A DNA stretch of 64,000 nt from Portulaca oleracea. Lineage: Eukaryota > Streptophyta > Magnoliopsida > Caryophyllales > Portulacaceae. A program made the position numbers and the translations under genes. Position 1 is the stretch's first letter, and the number at the start of each line of letters is the position of its first letter. Below, piece by piece: positions 50,614 to 61,500 of this stretch. The notes under the pieces were generated by a model. That model did not search any database. It was not told where the DNA came from and worked only from the letters and a program-made list of their open reading frames with translations. The stretch covers positions 30,579,802 through 30,643,801 of the forward strand of contig CM055871.1 in NCBI GenBank assembly GCA_029582165.1, in the 5' to 3' direction.

Positions 50614-50622
50614 ATATTTAAA

Positions 50623-53600
50623 TGACCCCCTCTCCTTGTCAACCGTTTAAATTTTTTCTTTTTTTCATCTAGCTATACAGTTATGCTTATCTTACTGTCA
50701 GGTACATATTTCAAATTTTGTCTTCATGTAGATGCATCCATCTGTAGTCTTGTATTCCCTAATATGCTCTTTCCATTCCTTTTGGCATCTTATGAATTAG
50801 TGAAATTGAAATGGTGTGTCATAGATGATCACAACTCACAAACAGGATTTTGAGACAATATTTGAATTTATTACCATATTCTGAAAATCGCTTTACGTTC
50901 CTTCTCAAGTTGAGTTAACAATCAAATTAATGTGGAAAAAAATACACTGCAGGAATTGAAGCAGTCATTACAGATTTTAGAAGAACCTCAAAGGGTTCAT
51001 AAACTGGTACGAAGTACTCCAGTATCTCCTTTGTCCAACAGGGCTTAATAATTTTATTTCTTGATTATTGTTGTCATTTTTTGTTTTGAATTAAATAGAT
51101 TACCACAGGACATAATACTATCTTTGTGACTTGCGACTCATTCAAATATTGAATGCAGATATGATGACATTGCTGACTTATTGTACTTTATTTATGATAG
51201 AATAATCAATTATTAGATTATACGTTTTTTGATTTCTGAGCTGCAGAAAACAACAAGAAAGGGGCTAGATGGAGGTACAATCATATCAATACAAAATAAA
51301 CATAAATTCCTCTTATAAGCTCCACTAATGAAGGTTTTGCTTTTGCTAAGGTATGTAACTAGAGAAGGAATTAAATTACACTCTACATTATACATCACCA
51401 CCTGTTAAAGTTTTTTGCTTTGACATTGTTTACAACCGTTCTATTAAATGCACAGACAGAGAAACTTTCTTTTATATTTTGGTTGCAATTAACACGAGTA
51501 CCTATGTGTTTGCAGAATTTTGATGGAAATGAACAAACCGGGTAGCTCATGAAACCAAGCAAATCTGGCTGCTAATCAAATGGAGCACTTTCTTTGTCAT
51601 CATTTTCAAATTGGGGTTGAAGCAAGTCCATTGTCAATGACAGTGTCCATAGTTCTATAAGATTGCATGTATATATGAATACGATCCAAATAATACATAT
51701 ACACCGTTTAATACCAGACGACAGCAACAGATTGAGAGCTCGTGCCTTACACAGGCATCACTAACTAGTTTGAAAAAAATGGTACTCACATTTTTTATAA
51801 GACAAAAATTGAGGATTTTTCAATCACAATACTGTAATTTTTCTCGATATCCATAGTTTTATTTAGGAATATGTGTTTGGTCAAACTCTTAAATATCTTT
51901 TTTATAGAAGAAATATAAATTAAGCTAAATATATAAATTTATTAAAATAGCTTCCAATTTTTCAAAAGCTAAAATAGTTGTCATACCCCATAGATACTAA
52001 GAGCATGTACACTAACAAGAACGCAACTATTGAAATTTGTGTCCGTGGCCACAAAATCACTCCACCGAGGAACGAAATAGTACGACATGCTTTTGAGGAA
52101 CTTTGCAGCGTTCTAGAGTGCATGGCTATATTCCTTTTGTTTTGGTTACTTTTTCTATATTTCATGATATATTTATAGAATTAAAATAAAAGGGAAATTT
52201 ATTTATTTATTTATTTATAATGTGTTATGCATAAATAAAGATTTAATGTAAAAAAAAAGTAGGAATGAGTTTCTATTGTTGTAGAATAAATAAAAGGGTT
52301 TTTTTGCCACAAATAATCCGTACTGAAGGGCTTGTTGTTCGTGTGTAATACAGTGCGGGTTTTAGATTGTCGTATCCACAAGGAGTTGGGGTACCGAACC
52401 TAAAAGTCACTTGAACTCTCACCAACTAGGTTGGATTTTCAGGTTCATTTTGAGAGGCTTTAGAGACTAAAAGAAAACACACTAAAAACCACAAAAAGGA
52501 AGGAAAAGGCTCGAGGGTCGGTCTTTCACCGCCTATCAATCACCCTAATCACGAGGAAGTCTCGGTCAGGACACTAAGCCAAGATAGAAGTTGGGTTATT
52601 GCAAGAATAAAGCCACTCCGGGGCCTCTCCCGAGGTATACCCGAATTTAGCCCTCGAGACTCGTCCTCTAAATGAATGAGGACTCGCCTAAAGGGCTTAA
52701 AATGCAAATCACCTTACCCGAACTTCTCCACTAAATGAATGAGGAGTTGTTCGAGTATCCATCCAATCACCCTAGTGACCATGTTTCAATAGGTTTCGCG
52801 GGCTTCCGCTACGTACTAAACCCCACGGTCAAGAGAGGCGCTTCAAGGAATCCTCAACGTTTTTGTCACGGTGCTCTCCACAAGACACATGGCTGACGCA
52901 AATACATCACAATATCTTCAATAACTTGGAAATATTTAAAGGGACAAAATTTGGTCACCACTCCAATTAGATTTACTAAATCAAATATAATTACTAAAAC
53001 CAACATAATTAACAAACCCAACATAATAAGAAAAATAAATCATATCATCAACTTAGGAGATTTTTAGGACATAATATTCCTAATTAACAATTAGATTGTA
53101 AAATTTAAGAACGTTATTATTATTGTGAAAGCTATAAGGGGGTATGTTAAACTTGCAATCAGTAAAGTTGGGTATATTTGAGTAGATTTGGATATGTTTA
53201 GGTAGAAGTAGGTATGAGTAAATAATGAGTTTTTTCAGATGTAGAAAATTTTAGCTAGTTCAAGGTAGAAACAAATAGAATTGGATAAAATAGAAAAAGT
53301 TAAATTGTGGACATTTTACAATATAAAAGAACATGACCTAGAAAATACATCATACATTAAACAATGATAAAGTGTGTCAATGTAAACTTTAACAACATAA
53401 TTATGACAAAAAAAAAATCATTGGGAGGTACCCTTCATTTTATGGTATCTATTTTTAGAGGACCTCATTTTGTAATGTTTACCAGTTAACAATAATATGT
53501 TGCAACTATTCCAAGAAGACAATGTGGTTAACATTCAACAGAATCCATCAAATTTTGATGAAATGACAAATACTAACCTCCTCTCCCTCTTCTCCAATTT

Positions 53601-53732
53601 CTTGGACATATTATTATCCTGATGTTAACTTGATAATTAGATAAACGTGATTTTGTACCAATTATGAGAGCTACCAGAGATAATAAATAAATTCACATCA
53701 GTAACTAAAGTTTCACTGCCTAATCATACATA
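50623..53732. other. Intergenic region, no gene; repetitive patch at 52.3-52.9 kb
   Basis: The patch begins near TGCGGGTTTTAGATTGTCGT and ATCCACAAGGAGTTGGGG and continues to about 52900. It looks like the non-coding part of a worn plant retroelement. It contains two copies of CTAAATGAATGAGGA. Its ends were not found. Confidence 0.35.
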
Positions 53733-54093
53733 GCAAAAAATTACTTAGAGGTACCCTAACTTTTGAAGAAAAAATTTTTTGGTACCCTAACTTTTCAAAA
53801 CTAATTTTGGGGTACCCTAACTTTTAGGATTAGAAATTACTAGGTGAATTTCCGGCGAAACTCCGATTGATTCAAATCATTTTCGTCCACAAAAACAAAG
53901 GGCATTTTCATCCACAAAAACACTTAATCAATTTCCCGCCTAAAACTCACCGTTGAATTCAAATAATTGGCCGAAAATTCACCTAATTATTTCTAATTCT
54001 AAAAGTTAGGGTACCCCAAAATTAGTTTTTAAAAGTTGGGGTACCAGAAAAACATTTCACCAAAAGTTAGGGTACCCCTAAGTAATTTTTTGC
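53733..54093. mobile_element. Foldback MITE with three GGTACCCTAACTTTT repeats in each arm
   Basis: The inverted ends read GCAAAAAATTACTTAG on the left and the complement on the right. ATACATA flanks both sides, a likely 7-bp (possibly 8-bp) target duplication. Each arm carries three direct copies of GGTACCCTAACTTTT or a near form, mirrored in the other arm. The centre has TTTCCGGCGAAACTCC. No coding capacity; superfamily not assigned. Confidence 0.7.
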
Positions 54094-54507
54094 ATACATA
54101 TGGAGGAAACTAAACTGAAGACGATAAATCTCCTCAACAAGCATCAACGGTGAATAGCCTTGATTTGGTCACCATTGTCTTACCCTTAGGATCCACTTGG
54201 AAAGGGAGTTAGAAAGGAGGGTATGAGTTCATAAGAGTAAAGGAGAGTGAGGGTATGAGAGTGTTTGTAAACTATTTACCCTTGCTTGCGAACTCAATTA
54301 AAAGAGTTCATAAGAGTAAGTATTTAATTGACATATTTGCTCTTTAATATTATATGTAATACAATAACAAGATATTAGACTCATACGTTAACTTTATACC
54401 CATTTTCTCTCTAATCCCCCCTTCTCTCTCTCTACTCTCTTTCTCTCATATTAGAGAGAGAAAGAAAGATTGAGAGAGGGACAGAGAGGTGTGTGTGTGT
54501 GTGTGTG

Positions 54508-55904
54508 TGATAAGTGCTTCTTGTATATATGAGAACTTGGTTGTTTTGATGAGAATTTGGGGAATATTTGATTTGATTATGTTATTTTATACCCGAATTT
54601 CCCATATTACACTTGGTTTGGAGTTTGGTGAGTTTTGTAGGGAATTTGTGAAGAATCGATGTAAATCGAGCCCAAAAAGCAAGTGTAGATCCAAGTTATG
54701 AGCTTAAAGGACCAAGAAGTGAGATGTTGGATCACCCAAGGCCCAAACAATGGCTCAAAGTACTCCTAGGCCTGAAAAAGACAGTGGCACGGGTAGTGCC
54801 TATGACCAGAACGTGAAGAATTGTGTGCAGTGAAGCGACACGGGTAGTGCCTAGGGGGGCACGGTCCGTGTCACCCCTGGCACGGTCCGTGCCTCTCCTG
54901 TCTTTTCATTTTCGGCGGTTTTGAGTTGATATTTGCCTATATTATGCTTATTTCCGGCGGAGTTTAGGGAACAATCATTCCACCATCATCCATTTCATGC
55001 CCTAATCATATCATTCATCATCCATATTACATTCCATCATTGAAGATTGAGAGAAGATTGAAGATCGAAGAGCAACTCGAACATACTTTGAAGTGGAGGA
55101 GCAAAAGTCCTCCACTGTTGATTCCTAGCAAGTTTGTTCTTCACTTGGGTTTATTTCTCATTCTCTCATAGATTTTCATATGCTTTCTAGAATAGATTTC
55201 ATTTGCTTTGTAGTTTTAAACATGAATTGTGAGTAGTTCTTTTTAGTTTAGGGGATGAACCTTTGAAGTTGCTTGATGAATTGACTTTGTTGGATTGAAT
55301 TATCATGAATTTAGTTTGTTTCAATCTATTTTGTCTTTGAATTGAATCGTTATTGCTTTTGCTTGATCACCAATTGCAAGTCAATAGGTTGTTGAATGAA
55401 GTACCGAAAGGAGAAGTTTGATTACCCGAAAACCTAGATTGAACTAGTTAAAATTATCTAGACATAGAAGTTTTAACTAGGGTTCTTGAGATAATTTGAT
55501 CTTTAACCTTGACTAAATCGAAATAACCACGAAAGTAGGTGCTTGGTTAGTCTTGGCAATTCGCTCTAGTGACAAAATCTCATTGCGAAGTATTCTATGC
55601 GATTATCGAACCTTGATTGTGCAAATTAATGAAATGAAAGTTCAATCCACATCGTTGATTCGTTATTTGACTTAGGTTTCATCCCCTGAACGTCTTTTTA
55701 TCTTGATTGAATCAGGAAAGTTGTGTGAATATTCGTTGTTTAGACCTTGATTGTGATTAGAGTTAGATTTAGTTGATTCAAAACAAAAACCGGATCGACT
55801 TAGCGATCAACTAGGAGGCTAGTTCAGTGCGTTGAAAGGAAAAGTCCCTGTGGGATCGACCTTGATACTTGCTACACGAGCACCCGTGCACTTGCGGCCT
55901 ATCA
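54508..55904 (+). mobile_element. Solo LTR, about 1.4 kb, Ty3/gypsy Tat/Athila-like, inside a GT microsatellite
   Basis: The ends are TGATAAG and CCTATCA, with inverted TGATA/TATCA termini. The 3' part has GTCCCTGTGGGATCGACC followed by CTTGCTAC, an LTR end seen often in Tat/Athila-type plant elements. (GT)n lies on both sides (54489-54507 and 55905-55922), so the target duplication is probably GTGTG. No primer-binding site follows. An inner stretch at 54790-54900 repeats GGCACGGTCCGTG and CACGGGTAGTGCC. Confidence 0.78.
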
Positions 55905-55963
<59 letters not shown>

Positions 55964-56040
55964 GAAGGAGAGAGACGTGTGTACGTGTATGTGTGTGCGG
56001 GAAAGAGAGAGAGAGAGAGAGAGATGAATGTGTGTGTGTG
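55905..56040. repeat. GT/GA microsatellite cluster right of the 1.4-kb LTR
   Basis: (GT)n, (GA)n, a G-run, then further GA and GT repeats. The (GT)n part continues the tract at 54489-54507 on the other side of the LTR. Confidence 0.9.
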
Positions 56041-56290
56041 TTATGATTCAATTAGGGTTAAGAGTAATATGATCATTTTTTATTTTATGTATGTTAAGAT
56101 TTAATTAAAACTCTTCTTTATACCCCAAATTGAAGTGTAAGAAAATAAGAGTTAGAAGGGGGTAAATATAACTCTCATTTACTCTCTTTTACCCTCCCTC
56201 ACTCCATTCCCAAGCAGAGATAGGGAGGAATAAGCACCTTCAATAACCCTTCCTACTCCCCCCCCCCCCCAAAGCAGAGCATTAAGGGTA

Positions 56291-56468
56291 TGTCAAATTC
56301 ATGAGTCAAAGCAGTTGGGTAAAAGTTACATTTTGGTAACGTTCGGCAAATTTACGCTAATATATCAAAATTAACTTTTTTTTTTGTTTTTTAACTTTGA
56401 TATTTTTTGATAAATTTAGACAAAAACTGATAAATTTTGATAAATTAATGTTACCGATGAATTTGACA
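56291..56468. mobile_element. Small MITE, copy C of a three-copy local family
   Basis: Perfect 12-bp inverted ends, TGTCAAATTCAT at 56291-56302 and ATGAATTTGACA at 56457-56468. The interior has GGTAAAAGTTA/TTTTGGTAACG and TTTGATAAATTT motifs shared with the copies at 5.8 kb and 20.4 kb. No clear target duplication. Confidence 0.6.
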
Positions 56469-56603
56469 AGTCAGTCTTTTATTTCTCTTTCATTGGTTCT
56501 AATATATAGCATAGAATTGGACATGAAATAAAGCTCATTAAATAGGTATAATTTGCCCTTTTTCTTGGTTGGTTTAGGGAGATTTTTCTTAGGCTCCCCT
56601 AAT

Positions 56604-57042
56604 CTATGTTGTAAAAACCGGATCAGACCGGTCGGTTCGACCGGTTCAACCATGAATCGGTAAGTTGACCGGTCTAGTTCCAGGTTTAACTCGACTGACT
56701 GGTTCAACCGGGAAAAAAATGTAAAGCCGATTCAACCAATTGAACCGGGCGGTTCACAATCAGAACGGAATTTTGATGATTTAATTTTAAAATTTTCGGT
56801 TTTTGCTCGATTCAATCCAATTTTTTACCGGTTCAATCCGGTTTTGATCAATTCATGCCATGTTCATGCCGATTTAATTATTTTTGTAGCTTAATTATTC
56901 TTGAAGTATATGAAAATTTTTTGATTCGTGATCGGTTTTGACCGGTTCAACCGGTCTAATTCGACCAAACCGGTCCGACCAGTTGAACCATTAACCCACT
57001 AGGTCAACCGGTTCGGTGACCGGTCCGGTTCCGACAACATAG
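56604..57042. mobile_element. hAT-like MITE rich in CCGGTTCAACCGG, 8-bp target duplication
   Basis: Terminal inverted repeats are CTATGTTGT... and ...ACAACATAG, and the similarity continues inward through AACCGGA. CCCCTAAT flanks both sides (56596-56603 and 57043-57050), an 8-bp duplication typical of hAT elements. The body is packed with GACCGGT, CCGGTTCAACCGG and variants on both strands, so it can form many alternative hairpins. There is no transposase. Confidence 0.8.
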
Positions 57043-57050
57043 CCCCTAAT

Positions 57051-58566
57051 ACGATTGTCGAGGGAGAAAATGATCGTGATTCGTGACATTTACACAACTT
57101 CAACAACTGCCTAGAGTTCTAAAATGCAGGAGTTTTCAATTATCATATGGTAAACCTTAGAGTCCTAGGTCCACCAAAATACTAAATCTTAAAAAAAAAA
57201 CAAATGCATCAATATTTATTAAAAAATTCATCATAAATTTAGCAACATTATCGCAAAATTCATCGATATTTTAAACTAGGAACTCAATTAACGCTCATAA
57301 GTTCCATTCTTTAGGTTGTTGTCTAGTGAAGCATATCAATGGCTTCAATCTACTTATCGATTGATTACAAGTCCAACGAACTGGCTAACATTACCAGAAT
57401 TCAGAAAATAAAAAGCAATTTTAAACTAGGAACTCGATCAACGCTCATGACCATTGATGGTTCTTGTCAAAGGTAGGCGGATTTCAATAATTAACTTGGC
57501 CAAGATTTTGATCAGTCGCAGGATTGGAAGATTTTTTTCGTTATTAGCATGTGTAAAGATAGGAGCTAAATCTTTTTGTAAAACTCAATGCAGGTGGACA
57601 CGGATCGATCTCAATCAAATATTCAAAACTAGTTGACAAACTTTGAAATGTGTTCCATTGATCCTTGTGTTCTTGTAAGAGTTTCTATTGATAGTTTCCA
57701 AGAAGAGGATAAGAAGTTGGCTTCTTAAACTTGCCACGTTTTTATGTCACTGTACTTTCTATTCTTTCATTCTTTGTGAGATTGTATCATTGTATGAATG
57801 GCACATTGTCCAAATTCATTTGGGATACTCAAGTTTGTGAGATTGTATGAAGTGGCAAGTTGTTTCCATAGTTATTAAAATCCCGATCCAAATCTACAAT
57901 TCTATGATTTTATGATCCAAAGTTTTCGATGCGATTCTACTATTTACATTTCGATCCACAATCCTACGTGAGTTAACTCAAACCTTAATTGCCCATAGAT
58001 CCGAGTTAGAATCCCAATTCTAACCTTGGTTGTTTCCATATTCATTTGGGAATTTGGTACACTCATGCTCGTTCATTAGACATCAATGATTCATAAACCT
58101 TGCCTCACTTTTTTACTTTTTAAGTTTTGACTAAAACTCAATTGTAACTTCATTTCACAAATAATTCAACTTTATTTTATATACCATGCACAATTTAACT
58201 AAAATGTAATGTATGGACTTTCTAGTTTTCCAGCTTTTGCTAACAATGACAATTTCATAATCCAACATACCTTACAAAGGCTTTTTGGTTTTGAATAACC
58301 TAGAATTTTAACCGCGACATATCGATTAATTCTAACTTTTGATGTACACAACAATAATCCTAGCCTTGGGAATACAAGATTTTAATAGATTAGCATAATA
58401 CATTTCCATTTTCCACCAGAGTCAACATAGGAGTTAGCAACACTACCAAAATTTGCATCAACTTATAAGACTAATAACTGACAAGAAAACTAGAATGCCT
58501 CCACCTGATGTGGGTTGCATTCTGTACATTGATATATCATGATGGTGACAAAGAATTTCGGCTTCT
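57051..58566. other. UTP11 3' flank, no gene seen
   Basis: AT-rich sequence. A GATCC/GATTC-rich patch at 57865-58030 resembles 39960-40020 (both begin CATAG-TA--AAA-TC) and may be a worn element. The UTP11 3' UTR probably extends to about 58150. Confidence 0.45.
58171..58176 (-). terminator. Possible poly(A) signal of UTP11
   Basis: AATAAA is present on the minus strand about 410 nt after the UTP11 stop. It suits a plant near-upstream element, but the region is AT-rich and transcript ends are unknown. Confidence 0.3.
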
Positions 58567-58587
58567 TCATCGCTTTCTTTCTGCCGT
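58567..58587 (-). pseudogene. UTP11: Lost C-terminal codons of UTP11 after a Trp-to-stop change
   Basis: Six codons (Thr-Ala-Glu-Arg-Lys-Arg) and a second TGA follow the early TGA of UTP11 in the same frame. The family normally ends with Trp and a short basic AERKR tail. Their survival in frame suggests a recent single-base change (TGG to TGA), an individual allele or a sequencing error. Readthrough would restore the usual end. Confidence 0.75.
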
Positions 58588-61500
58588 TCATTTGTACACG
58601 GGTTTGGATGTCGGGCAAACGAGTTCTTCCTCTCTGAGTTTGCGTTTTTTGCCCTTTTTCTGCATTACCACAAACGAAATCTTCAACTCAGCAAACTACA
58701 ATCTACAAATGACAAGATGCTTAACTAGCAACAAGGGAAGATGAAACCACTTTACATTTTGAAACTTTATCAAGATGAGAATGAGAATTATTCCCACGTC
58801 CTAACCATGCAGTCTTTTGACAACCTTTGACAATACGCTTTCAATTTACAATGAACTGAATTTCTCGGGCGTGCATAGTTGAAACACACACATACACACA
58901 CAGCACAACAGTTTTGGGAAGACTTGGAAGTCATAAATTGGAGGATAGACGAGAAGGAAAATCAGAGTGTTTGACGATTACATTCGTGTTTCCCCAATTA
59001 CCAAACTGACCTTCTGACATCTCATGACAACGACAACATTTGCATGTCGCGATGCTTGGGCATAAAACTACAAGGGAAGACCCAAATTTTCCGAAGTCTT
59101 TGCATTTTAACAGATTAAAACATATGAGCAATTGCATACATTCAAGAGATTGCCACATACTAACCATTTATATACATATCACGTATGCCCTAACAGACCC
59201 AATCATGCAGTTGATTGCCCTTTAAAACAATACGCAACTAAGGCCAATATTGTCATTTCATCACATAACTTGCCATTTCAAACATGCAAAACTCACATAA
59301 TTTCCAAGAAAGGGATCTAATAGTAGTTTTCTCGAACCACAAATAGATGCTACAATGTAAGAACCCATAAAATGTTTCTTGTGCTTACTACCAAGAGCTC
59401 CAGCGAATCCAATTTGGCATTTACAAAGTAGAGGAATTTAAGACTTCGCTAAAAGCATAGTTAAAAAAAATAAAAAAACAAAGGGACTGCTATCACCCTA
59501 CGTGACTGACTTTAGGAGCTTCGGCATATAGAAATAAATTTAATATTCAACAGAAATTTATTTCACTTTGCCCAAATACCCTCCTCCGCCCAATAACAAA
59601 GAAGGTCTTACTAGGAAATCCATATTGCAAGTTTGCAACACCCACTCTCTCAAAAAAGTAATGAGGGACATTTTCAGCATAATCTTTCTGCAATGCTTAG
59701 GGCTTTACACATTTACACACATCATTCACAAGCATCATTTTTATATAATAATATTAACAACCGCATCTGAAATGTAATACCTGTAGCTCCTTCTGTAAGG
59801 CCATCTCATCATAAACTCTCTCTAAATCTTGTACCCTCTTCATTCTAGCCTCAAGTTCCCGGTACGAAGCATCCATTTTTCTGCCCACAAAATAATGTTA
59901 ATGTGGATGCAACCATATAAGTTACTGAATGCATCAAATATTCCCACAGCAAAAACAGAGTTTGTCTTGGGTGAGTTCACCCCAGAGGTATCACAAGATA
60001 CATCTAGGCCTATTTGGAGAGTGGAAAAAGGATTAGGCTGGAGAATGGGATTTTAATTCCCTAGGGGATTGAGGTGGGATTGGATTCCTAAACTAAAGTG
60101 TTTGGTGAGAAGATGGAATGGAACAATAAACACAATATTTTAAAGAAAAAGGTAAATTGAAAATACAATACTTTTCACCAACAAAGAGTAAGAGCTAACT
60201 CGAGATCTGAACCCAGTAGAAATCCTATAGAAAAATAGGTCAGAATCCTCAAATTTCCATGAAAGTTAGCATAAGAATCACAGCATTGAATTGAAACCTA
60301 AACACCATTCCTCTTCTCGCCCAAAATCACTAGTGCTTGAATAACCCCTCCCCGGTCCAATTCTTTTATCCTCTCTTGCCGCCATTCATCTCATATCTTC
60401 AACCTACATATTTTGGGGCTTCAAGTTGACCTTTATATCTTCTTGTTGTGTTGTTCACAACACCAACAAAGGATAGAGACGAAAAGTGAAAAAGGCGTAG
60501 ATTAGTGGAGCTGTTGAGATGAAGATGAAGAAGAGTTGATACTGAATTGACAGTTCAGGGTCGATACAGACTAGTCTACAACCATGAACTAGCTCAAGCT
60601 CAGGATATGAACCAACCTAAACCACGTAAAGCGGGGGGAAATAGATTTCTAAACCATCTGATTGACAGTGTGTTAAGCTTGGTGAATTTTGGGATGCAAT
60701 TAAAACTGGCTTAACAGGGTGCTCTTAAAACCATGCATCTTTGATATACTCAAAGCAAACTTTAAAAGGCAGCAACTGAATTGGGAAGTGAAAAAGGAAA
60801 AAATTTAAAAGAAGCAAGACTGAAAAGGATGAATAACTGAAAAATTAATAGTCTGTCCGGCCTCCTGACTTGCAGCAATCAAACCAACAAACAATAAGTA
60901 CCAAGAACCCTCAAGTACGCCTCCATCCCAGTTGAAAGAAAGCCAATTCATTTTTTTTGTGTGTGTGTTTTAATTCCTTAAAGATTTAAAAATATAATAA
61001 TAACAAATATCAGGAGGAAAAAAAAAGATGCCAAAAGATTACAGCCTAGACTTGCAAGGATTTGCACAAGACACTGATATCACAATGGTAGGTAGGGAAC
61101 CAAGTACAACTGACCCAAGAAGCGTCGTGCAGCAATAAATGGATCACAAATCAACTGTTAATTTAACAAACTATAACACACAACAAGTAACAGAGAGAAA
61201 TATATGAACTGAAACAGCAGAATGCATGGAGCATGCCACATTTTCATGTTGTCATAAGCATCTCCCCTTTTCCTTTAATGATCAATTAGAAGTTGGTCAA
61301 ATCTCTAAGCACCAGGTTAGACATCATAGGTGCCATGTCTGCTAACAGTCCCTGGTTGACAGGTACAGTGCTTTTAAAAGATATAACAATAAAAAAGAAA
61401 GATACGACACGAGATGAATAAACAAAAATTTAACAATAAAAAAGAAAGATACGACACGAGATGAACAAACACAGATGGTTATAACATATGTTCTCCAACT

